Below are positions 30,962 through 42,849 of a stretch of 64,000 nt of DNA, in pieces (positions within the stretch are counted from its first letter, which is position 1; each line of letters begins with the position of its first letter). The translations under genes and the position numbers were made by a program. The stretch is from Blasia pusilla (taxonomy: Eukaryota > Marchantiophyta > Marchantiopsida > Blasiales): NCBI GenBank assembly GCA_050084515.1, contig CM114271.1:37944001-38008000 (forward strand), read 5' to 3'. The notes under the pieces are model-generated. The model was not told where the DNA came from and made no database searches. It saw nothing but the letters and a program-made list of their open reading frames with translations.

Positions 30962-33900
30962 GTGTCCATGCCTAGACCCACATCAGCCCCTCGTGTAGGG
31001 GCTCGTGGATCGTCTAGCCGGGATACGAAATGCCCTTGTTGTCCCGAATTCTTCTTTCGTTCAGGAATTCGGAACCATTTAGCGGCTAAACATCCTGAAT
31101 TTGATAGATTCGGATGGGTGGTTCCTCCAATCGATCATGGATGCTTACCGGTGCTTCATGCATCATCGCCTCCTCCCGAGGCATGGGAGTGGTTGAGGTC
31201 CCACCTTGGCAGTATCACACGTCTCTTTCGGACCCGTTTTTGCTGCCCGAGGTTGTTTCATAGGATCCCCCATGCTATTCAGGATGAGCTTCGCTAGTCT
31301 TTCATCCTTCCCTTATCTAGGATTGCACTTGATCCTATGGATGATCTCTCGTGATATCTACTACTTCTCCTTCCACGATGGTGTCTTTGCTTTACCCGAG
31401 GAGGGAAAGCTGGCCATAGAGAGGTTGTGGCCCGATTGCGGCGCTTTCGAGGAGGTGATTGGGAGTCTCTGCAGAGCGAGTTCGTGGCATATGCCAGAGG
31501 TAGCACTCCACGTGGTTTCCCAGCACACGATCTTGTAGATGCCAGATTGCGACGATGTAGGAGACTTGGGCGAGCCGGGGAGTACTCGCGAGCGGCTCGT
31601 GCGCTCTGCCCCATGGATATGGCTCCTCCTTCCACTGTTACCATTGACGCCCTCCGGAGGCTACACCCTCGTCCAGTGGTTGACATCCCAACATTTGTAC
31701 GTGACTTCCATCCTGACACGACCTTATGCCTAGAGTCGTCCCTCTTTGCACGGGCACTCGGGCGTTCCCCTAGGATAGCAGCTGGAGGGTTGTCCGGTAT
31801 GATGTACGAACACCTTTGTGATTGCTTTCCCTTTGAGGACTCTGCTAGCGGCTTTTCCGAGTTGCTTCAAGTTGCCTCTCACCTAGCTCAGGGGAGAGTG
31901 CCAACAGCAGTAGGCTAGGTATTGGGGGCGGGGCGACTTTTGGCGTTATCGAAGGAGGGTGGAGGGATCCGTCCGATTGCCAAAGGGGAGGTGCTCTTGC
32001 GGTTGGTGAGTCGCACTATCGCTTTGCAGTTCCGTGAGGCTTTCCAGTCACATCTGAGTCCGCACCAGTTCGGAGTGGCCACGCCAGCCGGTTGTGAGGC
32101 TGTAGCCTTAGGTTTGAGGGCTTGTTTAGATATACATCCGGAGTGGGTGGTTCTCCAAGTTGACGTGGAGAACGCTTTAACTCAGTGTCTCGGGCAGCAA
32201 TCTTCACGGAGTTGAGAGATGCAAGGGGTCCCATAGCGAGCCTGATTCTCTTCGTGCATGCTTTTTATGGGGCTCCCTCGGCTCTCTATTTTCACCACGG
32301 TAGGTTCGAGGAGGAGGTCACGGTCTTCGAGTCTGCTACCGGGACGTGTCAGGGTGATCCCTGGGTGGTGCATTGTTTGCTTTGGCTCATTATCGAGCGG
32401 TTCTTTCTACGGTGGAGGCTTTCCCGGGTTGCATTTTCCCTTCGTTGGCAAATGATACTCACATTGTCGGCCCTGGAGACTTGGTTGTTCTTGCATTTCA
32501 GCACTTTTCAGCACAGTTGGCACACGTCGGCCTCGTGGTGAAGGTGGGAAAGTGCAAGGCTTGGTCTTCATTAGGCTGGTCAGCGGATATTCATTTACCC
32601 GACGGTTTTTTGATACCTGCTAGAGGGCTTTGCGTCTTGGGAGTCCCACTCGAGAGCCAAGACTTTGTATCGAGTTTTGTGGCGGCGGCTCTTACCGAGG
32701 ATCTTCTTCATGTCAACGATCTCACGAGGATTGGTGACCCTCAAGTAGCTTATGGAATCCTCTCGTCATGTTTTGCCCGTAGACTTGGTTATCTGTGTAG
32801 AACCGTGTGGGCGACTAGCCATATTTCTTCCTTGTATAGATTCTTTGATAGAAAGATTATGCAGGCGTTTGGGGATCTTCTAGGACCCGGCTCATTAGAG
32901 TGCCCCGCGAGGGAGTTAGCTCGTAGACAGGCTTCTTGGCCGATTGCCTTTGGTGGAGTAGGGCTCATAGCGACTGAGTTAGTGGCGTCTTCAGCCTTTT
33001 TAGGGAGTTGGGCCACTATAGCACCCTTCCTTTGCTCCTGATTTTTGGTTAGGGATAGACTGCTACTTTTACAGTACGTTTCCCAGGTTGAGGATGGTCT
33101 TTTCCCAATTCAGTCTTCACTCATAGCTTGTAGAGACTCCCTTCTTGTTGAGGCTAGAGCAGTTCTTCCCGCTTTCTCTTCGCTAGTTACCTCCGGACAG
33201 TCTGGGCTCCAATCTTCTTTGATGGAAGCCCACTTTGATGCATTTTTTAGAGCTACTATGTCGGACAGGAATATCCCCATGGAGGTTCGGGCCCGTATTC
33301 GCTCTTGCTCCGGAAAGGGGGAAGGCTCATGGGTGGGGGCTCGTCCCCTCATCCCGGCTTTCCGCATCGCACCACTTACCTACACTACATCGATGAGGTT
33401 CCGACTGGGCCTGCCCCAACCAACGGTGATTGGTTTGACACATTGCGAGTGTCACTAGAGTCTGGATCCACTTGGTGTGCATTTGGCACGGTGTCCAGTT
33501 GGGGGTGAGAGGATAGCCACTCACAATGTTGTGCAAGATATTATGTTCTCTATTGCTCGGGAGAGTGGATTCCATGTACAAAGAGAGAGGCACTACTCCA
33601 TGCGGGATTCCCTTATCCGTGCTGATCTCTACATGACGAGGGAGTCTGAGGTGGTGGTAGCGGATGTTGTAGTGACTGATCCTACGCGGGAGGCAGTGCG
33701 AGCCCAAGTGGTAGCACAAGGGAGATTGCTACAAGGAGCGGCGGCTGCGGCGGCGGTCAAGAAGACCCACATTTATAGTCGACTTCATGACGGACATCGA
33801 TTTATCCCCCTAGCCATTCAGATGTACGGGGCGATGGGGGAGAGGTTTGACTCATTCTTTACGGATTGCACCCATCATCTCCAGTTGAGAAATGGGTTGT

Positions 33901-34088
33901 CCTTAGCCACTGCGATACTTTATTGTAGGCAACGGGTCTCCATAGCTTTGCAGCGTGCCCAGCCAAATGGGCTTCTGCGGCGGGCTCATGCGGTTGGAGA
34001 CGCCAATGCTAGAGGCCCACTTAGTAGTAGTCATAGTTCTCTAGGTGTTGCTGATATTGTCTCTGCTGTTGGTGATTTTGGTCGTTAG
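30962..34088 (+). pseudogene. Non-LTR retrotransposon ORF: C2H2 finger, RT, CCHC, restriction-like endonuclease
   Basis: The first ATG is 30968. An N-terminal C2H2 finger (CPCCPEFF then IRNHLAAKH) sits at 31040-31110. RT follows: GGIRPIAKGEVLLRLVSRT, HQFGVATPAGCEA, VLQVDVENA, GTCQGDP, FPSLANDTHIVG (active ADD now A-N-D), LGVPLES and a long thumb to 33040. Past it lies a CCHC-like region (CECH, then HLARCPVGGERIATHN, 33450-33530). The C-terminal domain (33600-33830: IRADLYM, VVVADVVVTDP, AVKKTHIYS, FIPLAIQMYG) fits a PD-(D/E)XK restriction-like endonuclease. This is the R2-type architecture, not the APE-type of ordinary plant L1 LINEs. Stops at 31295, 31916, 33039 and 33456 and frame changes near 31300-31420, 32190 and 32370 inactivate it. 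Confidence 0.82.
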
Positions 34089-35060
34089 GGTTGAAGGCCC
34101 CCTTCTTTCTCCTCGGGGCCGGTTCCGGCCTCTTGAGGTCTATTTTTTGGGTCTCCATGCCTCCTCTTTTGTATCGTGATGGGTTTCCCATCCTTTTTCT
34201 ACATATATATATTTTTATTCTCTCGCTATAAGGTGTTGGTTGCTTATCGCTTATGTGTAACTAGCACCTCAAAGCACCTATCCATTAATTAATTACTTCC
34301 TATGGCGAGTTGGCAAGTGCAACAAGCCACAACGTTAAGTGGTTCTATTACTCGAACTAGTTCAATTTTCTGCTGGGAATTTGGAAAAAAAGATTAATCT
34401 ATAGCCGATAAACCCCTCGAGGGGTCGGGGCGTATTGTTAAGGAAGTCTGTTTTTGTTTCAACTTTCTTACGGCTAAACTCACAAAAGTCTCGGTTTTTC
34501 TCAAGACAAACCTTCAATTCTCTCTTCATAACTTTTCGCCTTAGCATTAGATTTTCCCCTCTTCTTAAATTTTGGTTGTTTCCAACCAAAATTTTCTGCC
34601 TTTCCACATATAGACTAGTTTTTCCGTAGTTGTAAAATTCATTCTCATATCAGTATTCCACGTATGGATCTGGTTCACAATCCGAGACCCTAGTCCATCC
34701 CAAAGAGTAGACAGAAAGTCGTCCCGAACCGTGGACAGATCCAGTCAACCCAATTAGATGTCGATATGAACGCGGAAATATGTATCGGAAAAGAAGCATG
34801 CGGGTTCACTACGGTCAGGTCTACATAGCCACGGACAAAGGGTCTAGGAAGGTTCTAGAAGTTGCCCAGTACAGAGCAACCGGATGTGAGTACACACACG
34901 AGGTGAAAACTGGTGCCGTAAAGACTCGTTCAACTGTTACTCCATTCACGACCTTTACAATGGGCCAGGGAATTTTAAGAATCTAGGAGTTTAGGACACA
35001 AATCAAACTCATCGGATTATGAGTATGATACGATACACCGATTAGTATTAATTAGGACGA
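34089..35060. other. LINE 3' UTR and intergenic sequence
   Basis: TA-rich simple sequence (ATATATATAT near 34205) follows the LINE stop, but no poly(A) tail is evident. The rest up to the PR-10 promoter shows no gene. Confidence 0.4.
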
Positions 35061-35067
35061 ATGCTCA

Positions 35068-35077
35068 GGTCTTTATA
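35068..35077 (+). promoter_or_regulatory. Candidate TATA box of the PR-10 gene
   Basis: TCTTTATAATGA lies about 150 bp upstream of the ATG, followed by a pyrimidine-rich leader (35090-35220). Placement is plausible for a plant promoter; there is no direct evidence of the start site. Confidence 0.4.
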
Positions 35078-35221
35078 ATGAGCTCGGGTCTCCCTCACCT
35101 CTGCATTGCAGTATCACTCACTCACCTCTAGTGCCTCTCTGCTCTCTAGATCGATCTTCCTCCGAGTTCTGCGTCACGAGGGCTCACTCTCGCTTTCACT
35201 TCAGATCTCGTGTTTTCACAG

Positions 35222-36168
35222 ATGGGTTCATTCGAGCAAGCGATTAACCTGGCTGTGCCAGTGACCGCCCTCTGGGCTGCCCTGAAGGAACAAGATACAC
35301 TTTTCCCCAAGCTCTTACCGGAGGCCATCACCAGCATTGAGCTTATCGAGGGTGGAGAAGGACAAATTGGCTCAATCCGAAAGATCACATTTGGCGCATG
35401 TAAGCTAATCTTCGTCCCATCGAGTTCTTCAGTGACTGCATGAAATGAATGTGTGCACTTGAGCTATCTCGATGTATCATAATGAGGATCGCCATGATCG
35501 GTTGTATACTGGATTCATATAGACGAATTTCTCGCGCGCAGTGTAATAGTGAAATTAACGATTGAAGTTACTCCACATGATGATAGATGTAACCATCCAA
35601 GATTATGAGGGAGAAGAATTCGGTGTAGGATGAATGATGACGCATACTTATGGTAGCTCATGTTCTGGATTGCTGTGACAATTTCGTTCACAGGAAGATC
35701 TTGAGAAAATTTCGTAGTTATTTTGTTGCGACTTTTCTACAACTGACTGGACCAAGCTAGCGCGTTGAACAGAAATTTTTCTTTATGAATCAAAAACGTT
35801 TTGACGAAATCTTTGAGTTGTGAAGTTATTACTCATGAATTCGAATGTTGTCCTCCCTGTCACTTCCCCACGCCTGGATTGCAGCGGCTCCCCCCGGCTC
35901 ATTCGTGAAGGAGAAGCTGACCGCCCTCGACGAAGCAGCCGGTAAAGTCACCACCGAAGAAATTGAGGGAGGACATCTCGTCTTAGGCTTCACTAAGTGG
36001 GTTACCGTCATGACAGTCAGTGGCGGGGCGGACAAGTCAAATGTGACCTTCGAATTCACCTACGAGGGTGGCTCAGAGAATGTCATTCCTGTGGCCGTCG
36101 AACAAACCAAGGGAGCAACCGTAGCGCTGTTCACGAAACTCGAAGAGTACATCAAAAGCAACGCCTAG
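35222..36168 (+). CDS. PR-10/Bet v 1-family protein, two exons
   Basis: Exon 1 is 35222-35399 and exon 2 is 35885-36168, with a 485-bp intron (donor GTAAGC, acceptor TTGCAG). Together they encode 153 residues without interruption, matching the 150-160 typical for PR-10. The protein starts MGSFEQAINLAVPVTALWAA; the glycine-rich P-loop-like segment EGGEGQIGSIRKITFG occurs at residues 43-58; the C-terminal helix includes ALFTKLEEYIKSNA. The intron falls after the first base of codon 60, where PR-10 introns usually lie. Members bind small hydrophobic ligands (flavonoids, cytokinins, alkaloid intermediates) in a cytosolic cavity and are often stress-induced; ligand here unknown. This is the only gene in the window that looks functional, in an island with few TEs. 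Confidence 0.92.
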
Positions 36169-36544
36169 ATTCTTGCCACCTCTTATGGGGTTTAAACCAT
36201 CGGGATGTCCTTGCCGAATAGAACTAAAGGCTTGTCTAATCATCGTTTATTAAAGGAAATGTGTGGCTACTTAGGACGTCGACTACAGAGTTCCAATACT
36301 CGAGTTTTGAAATGTTCGCCGTGGTGACTCTGTCTGTTTACCCGGCCGTGCGTTAATATTAATGTTGCGTGATTTGGTGTTCACTTGCCATCTTGTACCA
36401 GATAGTGGCAAGAAAACAATATCGTGTTTGCCGCTAGCTACGATGAGTTGTAGCAAAATTGTCCCGCGATGCTCACCATGAAAATTGTATTGACTTCAAT
36501 TAATTAAAGAGAATTTACAGAATATCAGCAGTAAGGAGAATTTA

Positions 36545-37030
36545 TTAACTGCCGAGTCTTGATCTGTATATGGCCATGAAGTCTTCTTGAATCGAATGAA
36601 TCGGTCTGGCCAGCTTGAATGCTTTGAAACAGTATTGGGAAATGACCGGATGAAATTTCACATAAGTACATCAGCGCTACGATTGGCCTCCGGGTCGATC
36701 ACTCCAGAAATTGACATTTCTGATGGTGCTCGCATGCTCAATTCCCTTCTTTGTCAGATCTTTTGGATGAGCTACAGTACCAACTCTAATGAGAAAAAAA
36801 AATTTTAAATGCCGATTCTTGATCTCCATATGACCATGAATTCTTCTCGAATCGAATGAATCGGCCTGGCCAGATTGGATGCATTCTTATACATTGGGAA
36901 ATGATCAGATGAGAATTGGCATAGCTACATCGACGCAGCGATTGGCCACCGGATTGATCACTCCAGAGATCGAAGTTTCCGCTGGTGTACGCGTGCTCAA
37001 TTCCCTTCTTTGTCCGATATTTTGGGTGAG
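36545..37030. repeat. Tandem duplication, about 262-bp unit
   Basis: The units 36547-36790 and 36808-37035 share long stretches (TTGATCTSYATATG, GAATCGAATGAATCGG, GATCACTCCAGA, CTCAATTCCCTTCTTTGTC) with scattered changes. They lie 380 bp downstream of the PR-10 stop. No conserved ORF spans both units. Confidence 0.75.
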
Positions 37031-37035
37031 CTCGT

Positions 37036-38805
37036 GGGTTGTTTGGCCCAGCTAGGAGGTTGTATTTTACATTAGCATGAGAAAGAGATGTCTCGGTCGA
37101 GCTCGAGTGATATCAACGGCGTCAAGTACTGATCCACCACCATGAATGTAGTCGAGATGGCGTAATCTTGGAGAGCTAGTCATGTATTTGGATTGCTCCT
37201 GCAGTTCTTCGATTAATTCTTGGGATTTTGAACAACGTGGGTGCTCCTTCAAATTCCGGAACCCGCATTTTCTCTGAAAAAACTCCCGTTAAGTAATTTA
37301 ATTTGAATTTAATGGATCACTGATTTAAAAGCATCGCAAGTTGCAATTGAAAGATGCTCGAGATGATGATCGAGGAAGAGTTAGTACCTTAATAATGTCC
37401 TTATAAGTTCGTACAACTCACCGAGGAATATGGCATGCAAAGCCGTACATACGTACACCACGGGCCAGGATACCCGATACTTACTAGCAAATTTCAAGGA
37501 TAGAAATGCTCTTGCGATCCGACGGATCACAATCAATCGGTTCAAGCGTTCCTTATTCAAAGCAATATGGATCCGTGAAATCTTTAGGAGTGACAGCTAC
37601 TGTACAATTTCACACTTTCAAAGGCGAGCAAGAAGTCAAAGAATACAAGATATAGCGGTTTCGTTTATTACAACGTCTGCATTGGATTCGTACCACAAAG
37701 CCCTCTCATTTGTAAGCAGAGATAGATTTTTTGTTTCTCTAAAGCTGCCCTTTTCCCGAAATGGAATGTCGTGGGGTGGGCAATGCTTCAAGAGAGGCAA
37801 GCACTGATATGGCTCGGCGTCATTCACTAAAGCGTATTTGCTGCATATCCACCACGCCCAAATTTCCAGGATTTGAGATATTTGCTATGTTTCCCAGGTC
37901 CACGCGTCAATACCAAGTTCCGTTTCCCGAGATCTATGGGAGCAGTCGGACAATAAGTGGTAAGAGGGCAACAAAAATTAAAATCTTCTATGGAATCTCA
38001 TGTACTCATGGGCCTCACGCCTTTTACATGAGTCACATGTGCTTCATCTAACTTGTCCCAAAAGTTATATGAGTGTCTTTAATTATAAAAATGTATTTTA
38101 TAATAAGTTTTTTTCCTAAAAAGGACAAGGACAAAGAATGAAAATAACATCCCATTGAGGAGGAAATCAAGAAATGTCCAATGGAATGAAAAAAAAATTA
38201 CATCAAGCCAACATAAGCACAAAATCAACAAACTACATTATTAATAGTATGAAACAAATTGGACAAAGGATACAAGTGGTTGGTGAAATGTGAATAAACG
38301 TCGAGATGAGCTACCCCAAAGCACTTTGTCTCAACGTATAACGGTAAATCTCATGTTCGCTGTAAGGCCACCAAATTGCATTTCCCAAAATAAATAGTGA
38401 CCATATGAGAGAAGGAGCAAGGTGATGATTCTCAAACGAGTGGTGAGCACATGTTTTCAAGAAAATATCAAAAGACACATGTAAGCTAGTGCCCAAATAA
38501 GTCCACTACAAAAGGAATAAATCCATAAGTTGCATGTCTCATACTATAACTTAACTCATGGATTCTTGTTGTAGCTTTGATCACAAAATCTAAAGTATGT
38601 GTCGCTCAACACATCAAATCACAACATGATGGAGCAACAACCACCACATCATCTAATATCTGTAATCTATCTCAAGACATAACAAGACCAACTCTTCAAC
38701 GAGAGATTCTTTGTATTGTAGAAGATAGGATAGCTGCTCTTGCCCAACGGTATATCCTTCACTACTAGCCACCGATGCTATATCGGATTCCTCTCTAATG
38801 ACATC
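37036..38805. other. No recognisable gene
   Basis: A 125-codon plus-strand frame (37430-37807) shows no motif. Sequence composition resembles the PR-10 flank rather than the TEs up to about 38050, then becomes AT-rich. Confidence 0.4.
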
Positions 38806-39713
38806 CAAGGTTGCATAGAAACGGACATGTGCGGCCCGCACCCGAGCCTGCCTTGGAGCCCGCTACCTAAGCCCAATTTGACCCAGCGTGCGCCCATTGC
38901 ATGGCCCGTAGGACGGGCTCAGGGCGGGCTAGGTACGGGCTCAAGACGGGCACTCTAGGGATCGGGTGGGCAAGCATGGGCTCAACACTGATTGGGCAGG
39001 GGCCCTGGACGGGCAGGTGCGGCCTCAAGGCGGGGAGGCGCATGCTCTAGGCGGGCACGCGCGGGGGCTTTGGGCGGGCAGGTGCGGGCTCCAGGCGGAC
39101 AAGGGCGGGCTCCGTGCAGGCAATTTTGATTGGGCGCGGGCTAGGGAGGGCAGGCACGGGCTAGGGCAGGCAAGCGTGGGCTTAGGGCTGATTGGGCGGG
39201 GGCTCTGGGTGGGCAGGTGCAGGCATCTGCAAGCTTGGGGCGGGCAGGTGCCGGCTCTGGGCGCACAGGTGTGGGCTCGAGGCAGGCAGACGTGGGCTAC
39301 AGCGGGCAGACGCGGGCTCAGGGCTGATTGGGCGAGGAATCAAAGTGGGCACACGCAGATCAGAGCGGGCACGGGCTCAAGGCTGATTGGGCGAAGGCTT
39401 TGGACGGGTAGGTGCACGCTCCAAGCGGGCAAGTGCAGGCTCCAAGCGGGCAGGCGCGGGCTCAAGGGCCTCGTGCAGGCCTTGAGTCGGCACCCAGGGC
39501 GTGCAAGGTGAGTTCGAGGCTCGCACCGAGCTTGCCTCAGGCTGGTTGAGGGCCACACAACGGCTACAAGGTGTGGGCGGGCTTGGATGCGGGCTGGGGT
39601 GCGGGCCCCGAGTACCAGAGCCCGCACGGACATGTCCGTTATCCATAAGGCGGACATAAGTCCGTGGATATGAACATATCCACGGATACGTAATTTTTCC
39701 ATGTGCAACCTTG
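38806..39713. mobile_element. GC-rich TIR element, complete
   Basis: Perfect 10-bp inverted ends CAAGGTTGCA (38806-38815) and TGCAACCTTG (39704-39713), flanked by ATGACATC and ATGAAGTC (6 of 8 identical). The interior is a degenerate tandem of GGGCGGGCA/GCGGGCTC words with GGACATGTCC-type palindromes near each end. The 8-bp duplication suggests hAT transposition. Long open frames (such as 38966-39511) are by-products of the GC-rich repeats. Confidence 0.8.
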
Positions 39714-40074
39714 ATGAAGTCATATATGGTCGTTCCTTCTTCACCATATACACGTCGGAGAAATTCTATATGGATACCCTAGCCTTTGCATCAATGGGCT
39801 CCATACATACACAATTTGACACACCTTTGTCAGCCATGCCCAGCTATTGTACCCACAAATGAATGCAGACTAGCTTGATGTATGTCAAAGAATGCCTTAG
39901 AGAGAATGTTGGAAAAGTTTTTTATGCAAATTCTCAAAGATATGCTCTTGAAATCGATGAAGCCCTTTGTTAATCAGCTGACTAAGAGGGAGTAGAATTG
40001 CTTGCATAGCAAGAGGAAGAAGAGCTCAGGAAGATCTCAATTATAGTTGATAAGGTTAGACAACAAAGAATTTA

Positions 40075-40317
40075 TGATTGAAAATTACTTTAAGAAATAC
40101 AACAAACCTCTACGGGTTTGTTGTAGGTCAATTCCTCTTGTATGTCTTCCTTGCTCTTTCAACACTTTATTACCCTACTACTTCCTTCCTTTCTGATTTT
40201 ACAATCTCCTTAAGGGCATTAACAATTCATATTCTTAAGGCACTTCTTTTGATACCATATAGATCACTTCTCCCCCTTTCAATTGATTCTTATATTTCTT
40301 AAAGTAATTTTCAATCA
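40075..40317. mobile_element. Small MITE-like element with perfect 25-bp inverted ends
   Basis: 40075-40099 (TGATTGAAAATTACTTT...) and 40293-40317 are exact reverse complements over 25 bp. ATTTAT lies at both outer flanks (within 6 bp), a possible target duplication. The 193-bp interior has no real gene. Superfamily not assigned. Confidence 0.7.
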
Positions 40318-40429
40318 TAGATTTATCATTTTCTAATGTTATTCTCTCCATCTAAATTTATTGTAGATGGATTCCACTACTTTTATTATGGTCAATATCC
40401 TAGTACTTTCACAAGCTAAGGAGAGCATA

Positions 40430-40655
40430 ATTGCCATGGGTCAGGCGCGAGAGCAGACATGATTTCCGGCACCAGTAGTGCAACAATGTGGACTTCAAGA
40501 GAGGAATGTGGCACCACGAGCTCAAGGAGCTTATGGTGAGCATGTTCCATACAGACTTGCACCATCATATGTAGCGCAACAACAGCCGCCAAGAGTTATT
40601 TGTTGGGCAAGTGATGGAGCCCACATCCAACAGGTTTGCTCCCATCAGGATAGTA
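40430..40655 (+). pseudogene. gag fragment related to the DNMT element
   Basis: YRLAPSYVAQQQPP, then CWASDGAH and C, align with PAPTYVAQQGPM and CWTCGGAHRLRDC of the gag at 19.7-19.8 kb. One knuckle cysteine is serine here. A TGA at 40459 precedes it. It is cut at 40656 by GC-rich sequence. Confidence 0.7.
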
Positions 40656-40960
40656 CAAGGGTGTACGCGGATAAAGTCTGTGTCTCTGGACTTGTCTTTG
40701 TCCACGGACATGTCCATACGGGCCCGGATGCGGGTTCCTTGAGCCCGCATTTCGGCCTGAACTCCGCCCCGCGCACACCAAGCATTCCACCCTGGCCCGG
40801 CCAGTGCGCATCATGCCCGGCGCCCGTTTCTTGGTCAAACCCGCGTGGTGGACAAGTTGGGCCCACATCGCGCCCTCCGATTCATCGCCTTGGGCCCTAG
40901 CCTGCATACGGGCTCTAGGGCCCGCGTATAGCCCGCAATGGAGCCCACATTTCAATAGGA
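40656..40960. repeat. GC-rich TIR-family fragment
   Basis: Starts CAAGGGTGTA, similar to the family end, then CACGGACATGTCC and GCCCGC-rich sequence. No right end found, so partial. It interrupts the gag fragment. Confidence 0.5.
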
Positions 40961-41614
40961 TTTAATTACCTAATTATCATTAATTTTCCCTATTTATCTA
41001 ATTTTTTAGTGATATTTGGATTAGGCTCCAAATTTTGTATGGTGCCTTGATAGCTAAGGGCTTTCAGGTTACTAGGAATTTTGGAGAAATCCCTTGGGTG
41101 CCTTTTGGGGATACTTGGATATTATTTGGGATCAACTTGGATATTTGCGCTCCTTGTTGCATCCTAAAGAAACTCCAATTGACTCCACATTAGGTGAGTG
41201 TTTGTGAGTGTGGAAATCTCTTGTTTCACTAAAAATTTTGGTGATTTTGAGATTTCCGATTCTTAGATCCGAGTGTTTTGATTTGTTTCATTGGTTCTCC
41301 TCAACATATCGGGGATGTGGAGGTGATCAAGGAACCTTATCAAAACACGCCCATATCTACCTATTTCCTTTGAGTGCCCAACCCTAAACTTAGACCGATG
41401 TTCCATCATTCACGCGCCCGTACATTCTAAGCCATTTTTCTAGCATCTCGCATCATTATCTTTTCGGTATTTTCTTATCTCACCCCATACATTTCTTTCC
41501 CTTGTATTTTTAAAAGATTTTGTTATCTTCTTCATCCAAGGAAATTGTCTAGTGGGGTTGGATCATCGAGAGTGAGAGAGAATCGAAACGAGTCCAATGT
41601 TGGTGCCAAAAGGC

Positions 41615-41925
41615 CAAGGTTGCATATGGATAAAGTTCATGTCCGTGGACTTATGTCTGTCCTATGGAAGGACTTGTCCGTATGGGCCCCACCTTTCCCT
41701 TCTTTCTCATTCCCCTTACTTGCTTCGTGTTCCATAATCGCCCATTTCTTCCTCCCTCCACCTCCACTCCCTCCTCCCTTACTCCTCCTCTCATCCTTGC
41801 CTTGCCTTCCATCATGGACTAAAAGTGTGGATCCCCCCTCTTGGAACCCATGTCCATGGACATGTCCAGACTTGTTCGTCCATGGCGATCTTAAGGAAGG
41901 ACTTGTCCATTTTTGTGCAACCATT
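41615..41925. mobile_element. hAT-like MITE, 311 bp
   Basis: Left end CAAGGTTGCA, right end TGCAACCATT. Flanks CAAAAGGC (41607-41614) and CAAGAGGC (41926-41933) agree at 7 of 8. The interior is nearly the same as 58590-58907: GTCCGTGGACTTATGTC near the left, a CCTCCACTCC pyrimidine-rich middle, and CATGTCCATGGACATGTCC near the right. Confidence 0.85.
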
Positions 41926-42009
41926 CAAGAGGCAAAGAGCAAATTCAAGGAATGATTTCAATATGGCCGTAAGAGAGGCATGGTTAGACTGGTTTTTCTA
42001 GCTTTCTTT

Positions 42010-42830
42010 AGATAAGAGATGATCCTACATTTTGAGGGATATGGATGCTTTCCATGACTACACCTTGGAATTGCAGAGATTGTCCAATAGAGTGGCAAAG
42101 GCATTTAACTACGAAGTGGATGCTACGGAGGCTGATAGGGTAACTAAATTTTATGCCCAACAAGGTGTTAACCTGGAGAGAGCATATGTCAATCTCAAGA
42201 CATATAAGGATGAGAAGCAGAATGCTGCAGAGTCGGCTCTTCTAGAAAGATTCTGTGTAGAGTTAAGAAGTGTTCAACGTCTTTCAAGGAACGTAGTACT
42301 TCTCTGGGGCTGACATTGACCGTTCCATATGCAATAACATTGATTTCTGATAAGAATGTAGTAGTAGGACATGACCCGAGCGATATTGTGGGAATCAGTT
42401 TACATGGAATTATGTACCATTGTAAAATAAACCTGAACCCATGGCTTTAGGGAAGAAATGTACTATTGCATGAAGGTGTATAAGGAATCACCTCTATCTA
42501 GATCTAGAAAATTGATGATGCTCGAGAAGTTATTTGCGAGTATTTTATATCGCATTGTTGTTCGCATGGTGGGAAGGTTGATCGAGGATCCACCACGTGC
42601 CATTTTTTCATATTGGAATGGTGAACACCTTAAAAATTGGCTGCGAGTATGCCATAACTTGAAGAACGGTGTTGAACGGCGGACTGACCCTTTTCTGTAT
42701 TTGCCCAATCAATTGATCATAATTCCACTGCTTACATATTTAAACTTTGAACTGCTACCACCCAGGGTAACCACATCAAGTCCAGAGTTCTTCATACAGA
42801 ATTAACGCTTTGTTCTCTTAACCCTCTCAG
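42010..42830 (+). pseudogene. Unrecognised eroded coding sequence
   Basis: Frame 42032-42313 reads like protein (LQRLSNRVAKAFNYEVDA, then YVNLKTYKDEKQNAAESALL) and shifts near 42290 to a frame with LTVPYAITLISDKNVVVGHD and DIVGISLHGIMY. The next frame, 42458-42805, contains RAIFSYWNGEHLKNWLRV. I do not recognise the family. It shares strand and decay state with the kinase-like and RING-like pieces at 44.8-47.2 kb and may be the N-terminal part of the same locus. Confidence 0.45.
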
Positions 42831-42849
42831 TTCTTAATCTGAAAAATGA

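Noticed and set aside
37430-38051. Possible host gene (125-codon ORF)
   Set aside because: No motif, no convincing splice structure, and no homologous segment in the window.
38966-39511. Long Gly/Arg/Ala-rich ORFs, also at 27263-27607
   Set aside because: Open in several frames because of GCGGGC repeats; they lie wholly inside GC-rich TIR elements and have no domain.
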